Positions 20,073 through 32,000 of a stretch of DNA of 64,000 bases are shown in pieces (position 1 is the stretch's first letter; each line of letters starts with the position of its first letter). The stretch lies in assembly GCF_050624435.1 (NCBI RefSeq), contig NC_134535.1, forward strand, positions 127,149,731 to 127,213,730, written 5' to 3'. The stretch is from Tenrec ecaudatus (lineage: Eukaryota; Chordata; Mammalia; Afrosoricida; Tenrecidae). Under the pieces are notes generated by a model. The model was not told the origin of the DNA, did no database searches, and saw nothing but the letters and a program-made list of their open reading frames with translations. The position numbers were made by a program, and so were the translations under genes.

Positions 20073-23000
20073 CTGTAAAGGAAGGAAGGAGCTGTTAGCC
20101 AAGTCAAAGGTGAGAGCTGGTGGTGGTGGTGAAAAGCCAGCCTACGGACCCTTCCTCCCACTGCCCCTGCTCTGCCTCCCCACTGCCCTTCCGGGCCAGT
20201 GGCCCTTCTGCACTTACGATGTGGACATGGGGGTGTCCAGCTGTATGATGTGGGATCCTCGCATCTTCTGCAGCTGCGCCAGCGTCAGCTTGCGGGGCTG
20301 GCTGCGCCTGGGCTCCGGGGACCCCTCAATCCTCTGGCTGGCCAGTTCCTCCCGGAGCTCCCTGAGCATGTCCTCAGCCCGGAGGTGGTGGGAGGGGGGG
20401 GTCCTCACTTCCTCTTCATCCCCCGAGGAGTCCCAGGGGCTTTCCCCGGCAGAGTCCACGTGGGTGGGGGACCGGGAGAGCTGGTCCCGAATTTGGGCCC
20501 TGTGTAGGGTTTCTACCACTACATTCCCTCCCTCTGGGGTTCCATCCTCTTCCTCAGACCAGGAGGGAGGGCCTCCCCTGGGAAGGGTGCTTCCTCTTCG
20601 GATGCCGTCCCCTGGCAGTTCTGGGGCGCTTCGGCGATGGTGGGCTTGGGAGTCAGGGTGCTGGGGGCACAAAGGAATATCTCGGAGGTCCAGGGTGGAG
20701 AAGGTGAGGCGAGGGTCCCGCCGGAGGGCCCGCTGCCGTAGCAGGCTCCGAGGGCTGTGGGGCTCCTTAGGGGAGGCTGGGATCAGAGTGCCGTAGCCAG
20801 AGTCGGAGGCATCCTCGGGCACTGAGGGCGTGTCTTCGTCTGTGTCCTCCGTCACCACCAGGTGGGGGATGACCGCCGAGAACTCAGGAATCCTATGGTT
20901 AATGGACAACGGTCAGTCAGAGGCCCAAGGGTCAAGTTCAAGGCTAAGAAGTCTCCCTTGACCATTCCTCCCAGAAATGATCCCTCTGGATCTATTTTGG
21001 CATCACCTGTACACAGCCCTGTGTGATCATCTTTCTCATTCCTTGCCTGGACTGTCAGTTCCTTAAAGACATGCATTGCCACTAAGCCAAGGAGCCCTGG
21101 GGCACAGTGGGTTCCTTGTTGGGCTTCAGACCTTAAGGTCAGCACTTTGAAACTACCAGTCGCTCCACAGGAGAAAGAGGAGGCTTTTTACTCCCGTAAA
21201 GAGTTATAGTCGGGAAGCTCTCAGAGGCAGTGAGTTTGATTTTGGTTTGGCCGCTGAGCCATTTGAACCAAATCACCTGGGCCAGCGTCCAGCCGGTACT
21301 CGGAGCTCATGGAAAGTTATCCCTCAGCCCTGGCTTCTTTTGCCCTCCATAGAAGCCACATGGCTAAGCAGCCGTGTGTGACCCTGGATAAGCATCTCTG
21401 GACTTCACGGCCATTCTGCAAGCCCACACTTACCTCTACTCTCCAGCCCAGGCCTGGGAGCCAGCTGGCTCTTCTCTGGCCACTTGGCATCATTTTCATG
21501 TTCTTTTCACCCTATGCCAACCCTCGCTAGGCTAACCTTGTACGTTGCCCTGCTCGATCCTTCACATGGCTGGTGTCAGTCAACTTGACTCCAGCCTGTT
21601 ACCTGGGTTTCCCAATCTAGTTCCAATCCCCCCAGGTGCTGGAATGCTGTATCTCAGCCCAGTGGGTTTCTTTTCCCTGCTCCCTAGCCTGCAGTCCCCC
21701 ACCTGCTTACCTCCCCTTGGTGCTGCTCTGAGAGCCCTCCAGGGAGGGCGTGGAAGGCCTGGGGCTCGGGGACTCCTGGTCCCGGTAGAGGGCCAGGAGC
21801 TCCCTCTTCTGCCGGACATACTCTTCTGCTTTCAGCTTCTGCAGGGCGGCCTGGGGTGAGGAGACTTGGGTTATGGAAGAGCTCTCAGCTATAAGCCAGG
21901 AATGATATGAAATGGCGTTTCTTTTTTCTAAATCATTGACACCTTATCTTATGAATCTTAGGAAGCAGGCATTTTTCTCACCCCTACTTTTACTACCGAG
22001 AAACCGCGATCTAAAGGTGGAGTAACTTGCAGTTAGAAGTGGGTTTGTGCTCTGGTTGGTCATGGGACAGCCAAGCAGATCTTGGCGTGGGGTGGGTGGT
22101 CAGAATGCCCCCTTCTTCTTGCACCATTCTTCCGGCTTGTCCTGTCCTCTTGGTGAGCCCTCTGTCAGGTATCTGCCCCCTCCTTCAGGAGGCCCACCTG
22201 GATCAAATGGTGCTTGTCACCCCCCCCCCCCCCAAATGCTCCTTGAAGAGCATCTTTCTCTCCCTTCCTGGGCCTCGGCCCTGAAGCTGAACTCTGCTGT
22301 CCTTCCGAGGGATGAAGGCAGCTCTGTCCCCATAGACATGAGCTGTTTTGTTTTCCTCCCTCAACATTTTCATCCAGGTAATAAAAACTAACACCCAAGA
22401 GTGAAAGAGTGACTCTCAGGAAGCAGGTTCCCAAGCACCTTCCTGTGTATGCACTTGACTGGGCACACCACAGCCCCACTGCATCTTCTACCTTATTTCC
22501 CATTCTACGGATGAAAATGAAAACTCGCCAAACCTCACTGCTATTAAGTGAATCCCAACTTGTGAATCCCAACTCTCTATAGGGTTTCTGAGGCTGTAAA
22601 GCTTTCTCCTGAGGAGTGGCTGGTGAGCTTGAACGGTCAACCTTGTGGTTAGCAGTCTAATGCCTGCCCAACAGCCCCACCAAAGCTCCTGAACACTCCA
22701 AACCAAACTCACTGACGTCAAGTCAATTCCAGTCCCTGGTGACCCTACAGAACCGAGATTCTGACTCCTAGCGACCCCACAGGACAGGGTAGAACTGCCC
22801 CTGTGGGTTTCTGAAGCTGTAAATCTTCACAAGAGTAGAAAACCTCAGCTTTCTCCCACAGAGCAACTAGACCTTGAGGTTAGCAGCCCAATTCAGGGGA
22901 CTTGCTCAAAGTCAGGGGTTGGGGAGAATCAGGACCCTGCTTGCTTAGTCCGAGTTTAGTAACTAGTGATTTTCAAGTTGCAGCCTTGAAAGACAAGCTA

Positions 23001-26000
23001 CACAAGGCAGAGAGGAAGAAAGGGGTGTGTGTGTGTTTTGACGGTGGGTGGAGGCCTGGCAAAGGGGCCTGTGGCAGCAGCTGGGGGACACTGCTGGCTC
23101 AGTACTCCCTGGTATGGCTATATCAGGGTTGGAAAATGGAAACCCTCCCAGACTCACCTTCCTGCCCCAAACTCCAACAACTAAAGTCAACACAGCAAGA
23201 CACAGTAGAGGCCTGCCACGCTCCACTCTGATTGGCCGAAGCCCACAGCACACTGGTGGTTAAATAGGAAATGCGAATAGAAGAGAGTGGAATTTCCCCA
23301 TGATCTTTTTGTTGCCCCTCATATTCTGCATGTCTCCCAGCTTGAGGTATGTGAACACCCCAAAGCGTCCCAGAAACACTGGGGTGGGGGCGGGTTAGGA
23401 ATAGGAAAAAGGTAGCAGGCTTCTGTTTCCAATTCTTCCCCGACCTCTTCGGTCCTGTGGGCCCCAGGAGTGACAAATCAATGCGGAGATTCCCCCTAAG
23501 GCTTGGTCTGATGACCAGAGCAGGTGTGGGGCCACTAGCACACCTGTGCCAGGCCTCACCTCCCCCCTTAGCATGGAGCGTGGGGAGGGACACTCAAGAG
23601 AGGGTCCACCTGGGAGTGTGGAAAGGACCGTCCTTGGGGCCCCAGTTTGTCCTGCTGGGAGGACACCCCTGCGATCTTGTGTCTGGGAGGTCCAGGCTAG
23701 GGGGTGTGTGTGTGGGAGAGACCTGGGGGGAAGGGCTATCTGTGAGCAAGTCAGGGATCACGTTTACAGTTTCTGGTTTCCCGAAATTGGCCCCTGCCCG
23801 ACCTGAGAAGCAGCAGGGGATGAGATGTGAGCTGAGGCGGTGGGGTGGGGGCATGGGCATCAGGGACGGCCTGTGTGAAGCACCTCTTGCTACCCGAGGC
23901 CTCTCCAGCCTGGAGACTCTTTTTTAGCTATTCTTGTAGTTGGGGACAAGGAGCCATGAAGAAGGGTAAGGAAGAGGACACGTCACCTGAGTAAGAATGT
24001 GGCCCCACCCCCACCTCCCCCCAAAGGTAGGAAAAGGAATTGAGGGCTGTCCTCAGGGGGTCTCTTGCTTTTGTCCTGCTGGGGGCCTGAGCCTTGAGAA
24101 GGAATGCCCCTCTGGACCTGCTCCCAGATTCCACCCCAACTCCCCCATCACTGGCCTGGAAGCGGCTTCTGGGCCACAGACACAAGCCCAAGGGTGCTGA
24201 CCACCCCCTTCCTCTAACACTGACCGTACCCACCAGGTACCATCCAGCTGGCACTGTCTTGGTGACGCCACGTGGGCCTGAGCAGAACTGGGCTGCACAG
24301 GCTCGCCAAAGTATACATTATGGGAAGGAGATCGCCAGGCCGCCCTGTGCGCCGTCAGGGACGCGGATGGTAACAGAGCCCATCCAGCACGCGGTCTCGT
24401 GCCAAGCAATGGACAGACGTCATTCCAACTCCTGCCCTGCATGGGTAGCCCTGGTGGCTTGTCTTGCTTTGGTCAGTAATTCGAAACCACCCGCTGCTCC
24501 TCAGGAGAATGATCGGCTTTCTACTCCCATAATGCATTCCAGCCTCGGACACCCACAGGGGCAGTCCTCCCCTGTCCTATCGGGCTGCTACGAGTGGGCA
24601 TTGACCCGGTGGCAGTGAGAGGACCCCGGAAGGGTGCTGACCATCCCGGCTGCAGTTGCTGAGGTGGGGAAGCAGGCGGAGAGATGGGAAGCGGTTTGCT
24701 CAAGAACACGGATAAGGGGTGAGAGCTGGCTGTGGCTCTGGCCGCTCTTCTCAGCTGCCGTCTTCTGTGTCTCCTCCCACCCCATGGCCTCTGTCTCTGC
24801 CCTCCTTCTCTGTTCCCCTCGCAGGCTCCTTTGCTTCTTCCCACCCGCTCAACGGAAGAAGCTGAGATGCATCTTTTTCCTCCTGGAGAAACACATTTTC
24901 TCTGAAGACCGAGCCTCCGCGCGCGTTGGCCCGCTCGGGGTAAGCCTGCATCCACCTTTCTGAAAGGGGAGAAAATGCTCTGACCGTGGAGGCGACTGCC
25001 CTATGCAGGGGAACAGTAGGTGAGCGCCTTGGCTCGCCAGCTTACAGAGACAGACGGAGGGGGACAGAGGGTAGGACGACTGGAAGAATTCAGAGCGAGA
25101 CAAGGAAGGCAGCACGTCCTATCATTTTTGTTTTGCGAAGAGTGGGCTGTGTTGGGCGGACAAAGTGACCTCTTTTCCCTCACTAGCCTGCCACGGAGAG
25201 GCGAGATGAGGATTAGGGGGAGGAGGGGTGCTAAATTATTTGCACAATGAAATACCAGCAATCTTTAATAGCCCCATGGGGGTTCTAAGGAGCCCCTGGG
25301 TGGTGTGAACGGCTGAGAATTACAAACACACCCAGAGGTGCCTCCCTTGAAAGGCCAGCTCTGCTGCTGGAACAGCAGACTTGGACACCATGGGGTATTC
25401 TGCTGTGCGCGCACATGGGGTCACCGTGAGTCTGAACGGACTCAACAGCAAACCCAAACCAAACCCACTGCCACCCAGTCGATTCCAACTCACGGCACAC
25501 ACAGCCCATAGAGCCACCGACAACAGGGTCGACCAGCCCCCGGCGGCTCTCCGAGACCGTACATCTTACATCGTTACTGGAAGAGAGAGCTTCATCTTTC
25601 TCCCACAGGCCAGGTGATTCCTGAACTTGGAAACGTGAAAACATGGGCCAGGAGTTCAGGTGATTTTGAACTGCTCACCTTCTGGTGAGCAGACCCACGT
25701 GTTAACCAGGACGCCACAGCCAGGGGCTTTGTTTCTGGCTGCGCTATGAGGGGTGGGAGGAGAAGGCGAGCAGTAGGGTGTCGCCGCACTAGGAGCAGAT
25801 GCAGGAGGAGAAAGGGAAGAATAGTAGAGAGAGGAGGGGTGCCGTCAGGAAAGGGCATCCCCACTTGCTGTCCTGGGACCACTAATGCGGGTTGGTAGTT
25901 TTGTTTTCTCTTCAGTGAGAGCAGACTGGCTGGCCTTTAGAAGGGTGTCCTTTGCCCTATCAGGGAAGCCTTGCTTCCACATGGGGGAGCTGTGTTTCGG

Positions 26001-29000
26001 CTGGGGGAGAAGGCAGGCGGAGAGAAGGTGGCTGGCAAGCAGAGAGCTGAACCTGGGGCAGAGGTTCATGGGAGACTACCTTCGTCACGTCAGCCATGGA
26101 TAACCTCTTCACTCTGGTCCCCTGCTCCTGGCTCAGAATCATCAAGCTGGGCTCCCCTGGGCTCCCAGGGGACCACCACTGTCTTGTTGAGGTCTCCAAG
26201 TCGGCGGCAGCCTCCCAGGGCTAGCGGACACTCACTCTTGAGGGGGTCTACCTTTCATCCTCATTTCTCACCCAAACTCCTGGCCCGGTGTCTCCACATT
26301 TCCCAAAGCGCCATGCCATATCTCTTCTTGGCTATCGCCCACGACTGCAATTTAAAGGTGCTTCTTTTTTCAAGACAGAACTTTACCACCTCACTTCACC
26401 CCTCCCTGGAGGCAAGAACCAAGCAAACAGGTTTCCCTTTCTAAGGACAGCCATGCCCAGCGTCGTCGCAGCCAGGGCCCGTTGAGAAACAGGATGGTGT
26501 GCCATGGGGGAATTGCAGAGACATGCCCCGATCTCACTCTGCAATAGCATTTGCTGGGTTTCCAGCTTCCCAACCTTTGGTTTCACTTCCACATAGCTGC
26601 TTCTCCGTGGCCTCTAGCTGCTCTGGCTTCGCTGTGTTGGGGTGCCACCAGGCCCTTCGCAGGAAGATTTGTTTTTGAAAGAAAAGCAGAGAGAGAAGGC
26701 TGTCACAGCCAGAAGCGATGGGCCAGGTTCAAGATCCATGCTGCGGCCGATGAGCCGAAGCACACACGGTGAGGATGCAGTCTGCTTTGTATCTGGCAGC
26801 GGGGACTGTTCACCTTGAAATGATGGAAGAAGGAGGGGGCTGGCGGTGTGGTGGTGATAGCGGGGCTGCGAGCCACAAAATAACGACAGACTGTCGAGTC
26901 CAGGCATCAATCTGTACCACAGCCGATGGTGCTCACCGTACCATGACCATCAGGACATGATACATGACACTTTATGGTATGTCCACTCAACTAACCGAGT
27001 CTTCTGCAGTTGTTTGCCAATCTCCTCTCGCAACTCTGCAGGTACAAGTGTACTATGCCTTTATTGTTAATTATTTTTAATAATTAGCATAGATCTTATG
27101 ATAGAAATACCTCGAGGGCAGGGAGTGGTTGGCAAACAAATATAGACAGCGCACATAATAGCTGCATAAAAATATAGCGTCGGTGTCCTGTGGCCTCATA
27201 TACCTAGCAGTGTGATCGTTTTTGTATACAGAGACATGATATACAGGTGTCGCGCGGGGAAGCCCTTGTGTTCGCTACGTCCATTTCCGTCCACGGCGTC
27301 CCCTACCATCTCTTCCCGAATGGGGATTTCTGAACCTTGACGGTCATTATAACCTCACGGGATCCAGGCTGTACATATGGGGGGGGGGTTTGCCCAATTA
27401 GGTCTTAGGGAGTGTGTGGCTGTATCTCATTTCTGTCTGCGGCGTCATTGTCCATCCAGTCTTTCAAGCAGCAAGCTCAGGAGGTGGGCCGGCCTCTTTG
27501 TCCTTCAGTTACTTGAGCTGCTGAGGATTCACGGAGCGCTGGTGGTATAGTTGTTATGAGTTGGGCTACAAGCTGCAAGGTCTGTAGTTTGAAACTACCA
27601 GCTGCTCTGTGAGAGATAGATGAGGCTTTTGACTCTCACAAAGAGTTATCTTTTCAGAAACTCACAGGGGTGGTTCCACCCTGTCCTATAGGGTCACTGT
27701 GATGGCGGGCGTTGGTTTTGACTTGGAGATGCCAAGCTGCCTGTTTCACCCGACTGATTTCTTTGCATTGTCCTTGGGAGGCACGAGCTGGTGTTTGCTT
27801 ATCTTTTTTCTGCAGCCGAGGAAATTGGAGTTCATGGAGATGCCAGATCACGGAGTGAGAAAGTGCCAAAACTGGTGTGTGAACTTAAAAATTTCCGAGT
27901 TCACTCTTGGCTGGCTTTCAACCACCAAATCCCTAAGATTCCCCTGTCTTCTTTAGCTTTTTGGGGTCAAAGCTTCCCTAAAAGCCTGAACCTTCAATGC
28001 TTTACAGCCAACAAAGACAAGAGGTCTCTGGCAACCAGCCTCTCTCCTTCCTCCAGCCCATCAAGCCACACTGCTTCTTTGATCAACAAGAATGAAACAC
28101 CAATCAAAACGCAACACACCGATTTCCCTGCCATCCCCTGGCCCAAGAATGGATGGTATTTTTCTCTTACCAATCCAGTTCCTCCCTCGCCTGCCCAGTC
28201 CGCACGCTGCGGTAGCTCGCAAGGCCTGCAGAAGCTGGCCTCTCTGCCCCTCTCACGTGAACGCTTTTGCTCCAAAGACCTCATCGATGCCCTCCCTATC
28301 GAGCCCCATCACTCCCCGACTCTTCTGCCCAGTCTTCCCCATCCTTTAAAGTCCACCTCAAATCTTCTCCCTTCTCTGGCCTTCATTTAGATCTCTCATC
28401 TTCCGAACGCCTCTAGCTTTTTAAAAATCAAATACATCTCTTTGTGTCACTCCTCTGCTTAACACCTCTATGGGCTCCGAGTCAGCTGCGGGTCAAAGGT
28501 CTCAAACTCCACAGCACGGCACCCAGATCATGGGCGCGATGGAGCTGAGCTACTGCCCCTGGCTTTCTCCTGCTGTGTCCTCCGGTGCACTTGACGCTGC
28601 AGCAGCAGCAGTGATCCACTGTGCCCCTGGCTTTCTCGGCACATCACTGCTGCGTGCTTGAGGCCCCCTGTGCATGCGATTTTGTCGCACCTGAGTATCC
28701 TTCCTCCCTGCTGTCGCGCGTATGGGTGCTGACTTGGCTAGCCGAGCTGGAAGCATAATCCTTGAGGGAAGGATGGCTACATCATTCCTCGCTAATTCCT
28801 TCGCTCCCAAGGCAGGGCCTGCACCAGGAGTGCCCATCAATGGAAGATGAACGGGCCTTGTGTCAAGGTAGAGAAACATTGAGAGGAGGCTTGGTGTGTG
28901 ACTAGCACAGTAGCTGACCCAAGGCTCTCTTCCCTCCCCTGGGAGGGTTGACAGCTCAGCCTGACTCAGCATCCACCCAAGCTTCTCCCTCCTTCCCACC

Positions 29001-32000
29001 ACCTCCTCTTCTTCCTCCTCCCGACTCATGCTCCATTTCTGCGCTCTGGGACTGTTGCACATCTGCCCCTGCGTTCTGGGTCACATACCTGGGCCTGGTG
29101 GGTCTTCTCCAACCACCGGGCACAGTCTGTGGAACTGGAGCAGTGTACAATGAGGGCACTGGACACACACTGGAAGTCAGTGAGGCTGATCACCAGGAAG
29201 CTGTCTGGGTGGAGGAGAGGGCCGGCTTCAAGGTCCAGGCCTTCTTGGATCCCCTTCCTGGTCCTCCCTCCCTCCCTCGCCAAGAAGAAGGATGGAGGAA
29301 GTTACTAATGGTCATTTAGACATACTGGGGTCTCGGAGTGGCCGGCACACAAGATTCTCCAGCATGAGTGGGGGGCGGATGACCTTGGCTTTGTCTGCCT
29401 TGCGCTGGGGCTTGGTGACCAGGAGCACATCAGAGAAGAGGAACAAGTGCACGTCCAGCTGGGAGGGCAGGGGATACAGACTGGAGTCAGCTGGGGCAGG
29501 GGGAGGGGCCAGCCAGAACGAGTGCACCTACATGGGTGGGCATGTGTGGGTGAAAACACACCAGGCAAGCCACAAATCATGGGGTGCTAGAGCCTGACCC
29601 ACCGTCTTGCTTCATGAGATGGTTGGCTCAGGGTCATAGCTGGCACGGTGTCTTCAACACACAGACACACACACACACGGCATGGTGTCTTTTCAGCACA
29701 CACACAAATACACACATACATACACACACACATTACACATCACACACAAACATGCACATACACACATACACACATACACACATACATACACATATGTACA
29801 TGCACACATATACACATACACACATATGTGTACACACCCCTCTACTCTATTTCCAGCTTTCCTGCTTCCTGGCTCCCATCATCCCTGCTTCTCTCTGGAT
29901 ACTTCCTCCCTGCCCTGACCTCCCCCTCACCTTGCCTTCTCGTCCCTCCTTCACTCTCACGGATCCCTCCAGCAGCAGCTGCCTGGCGTGCTCGGGGGCA
30001 ACCCCCACCATGGGGGTCGTCAGGTCCAGGGTGGAGAAGGGACGCAGGTGCTGAGGGGCATCGAGGGGAGAGGTTTCAGCGGGTGAGCAGGCCTTGTCCT
30101 CAAAACCCTGCTGAGGGTGGCCCGCTGGTCCACCCCAGGACCTTCCTCTCCACTCTTGCCCTCCTAGAGAGAGACTGAGTGCCCCACCGCCTTCTTATTC
30201 TCTTGGACTCTGTCCCTTGGGCCCTCCCACCCAGAGGAGCCAACGCCACCCCCCCTTGGTGGTGCCCAAGCGCCCTCTGTATCCCCACCCATTTCCTGGG
30301 CCTCGCTTGGTCCAAGGCCTCTGCCCTCTCTCACCTTCTCCATCTCATCAGTGGAGGGGTCCAGCACCTCATAAGGTCCGATACGTTGGGCGGCAGCCAC
30401 TAAGCTGGCATGCTCCTCGCCCTGCCGGACCTGCCCATTGATGTGCCGCAGGAAGGACTCCACCGCCACAATCTGAAGGGAGAAGGGCCGTGGGAGGAGC
30501 CCACCCAAGCACCCACTGCCAGAGTCCCCCCCACAGGCTGAGCCTGCCAGTGCGCAGGCAGAAAGAGGTGGCGGCCCTCAAGGGATCCCCGTCAGTCAGT
30601 TCCCACTCACCAGCCCCCAACTCCCAGGGGTCCGGGTCCAGTGGAGTTCCTACCATGGCCTTCAGGGCGTCTTGGGCTCTGGCCTCAGGACTTTTCTTGA
30701 GCACCGCCTGGAGCAGCAGCGGGTACTTGGTGATGCGCTGCTGGGGCTTGATGAGCAAATCACCCAGCATCTGCCTCCCCGAGCGCTTGTGTTTCTCACA
30801 CCACTGCCCGGGGAGGGGGTTGGGGATAGGAGGCAGCGGAGGTCAGGAGGCTGCAGGAGCCTGCTTGCCCCGTTGCAGGCCAGCCACAGACTGCGGAGAT
30901 GGATTTGTCTGGGATCCACCCCGCCGCCTTCCCTGGGCACCCCGCTTCCCACCTGCACGAAAATCTGGAAGAGAGGGTTGTTGTCTTGCTGTTCCCGGGC
31001 ATAAGCCATGGTCTGCTTCACACGCAGGCAGTACTGGACGTAGGGCTGGAACCGCTGGCTGAACTGGAGGGGCAAAGATGGTGGGCGGGGGCAGGCAGGA
31101 GGCAGGAGGTCAGGGAACCCAGGCTCTGACTTCACAGCATGGGAGCAAGGTGGGTGGTGAGGGCCTCAGACAGACCCTCCTTCAGCCCCAGCCAGTCCCA
31201 ACCTCCTGGCCCCTCTCTGGATTCCAAGGCAGTCAGAGGGGTGGGGTGAGGGGGGGAGTGGGGAGACACCCATTACTGCTGCCTGAGCCCCTTCTACCCA
31301 CAGCCCTGGCCATGCCCCGCTGCGCTGACCTTACTGCCCCCTCTCCCGCCATCAATAATTCAGCTGGAACATCTTCAGGCCACTGCAGATCCCCTTTCGC
31401 CCCGCAGTAGGTGGGTAGTATGCGCGCATGCGCGTGTGTGTGTGTGTGTGTGTGTGTGTTTGTGTGGTTGTCCAGAAACCCTGCTCTGATGGAAGCTTCC
31501 GGGAGATGGTTCCCCACCTCCCCACCCCAACCCAGGGCACAACTCAGCAGGCACAGAGTCTCTACACGAGGCCCTTAGGCCTCTTCTCCCTGCTTCTAGG
31601 GCCCTATGGCCCTCCCTGTCCTCCTGCTTCTAAAACAACCAAACTCACAGCCAGCGGGCTGTGACCTGGCGCATAGCAACCAGGCACAGCGTAGAACTGC
31701 CCCTGTGGGTTTCTGAGGCTGTAACTCTCTAGGGTCTCTCCTTATTTATGCCCCATACTTGCCCCCAGCTGTCTGACAATGAATGTCAGCCCCAACCTAA
31801 GAGCGTAGTTGCATTCTCACTGCCCCCCACCCCCACCCCAGAGAGACGGAAGGGCATTTGCACTGGAGGGCAGATTGGCAGAGGGAGGGGCAGATGGAGG
31901 GATCGTTTTAGGGCAGGGGCTGAGCCCTGTGGGTCTCTCAAGTCTTAGAGGAATTCTGGTCACATAGGCACGTGCTATGGACAGGACCCTTCCCCCAGGC

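Noticed and set aside
20110-20796. 228-codon plus-strand frame
   Set aside because: Exact antisense shadow of the PLEKHG6 C-terminal exon, which shows clear protein conservation on the minus strand.
27791-28390. 199-codon plus-strand frame in PLEKHG6 intron 13
   Set aside because: No domain, signal peptide or similarity recognised; kept only as a low-interest note.
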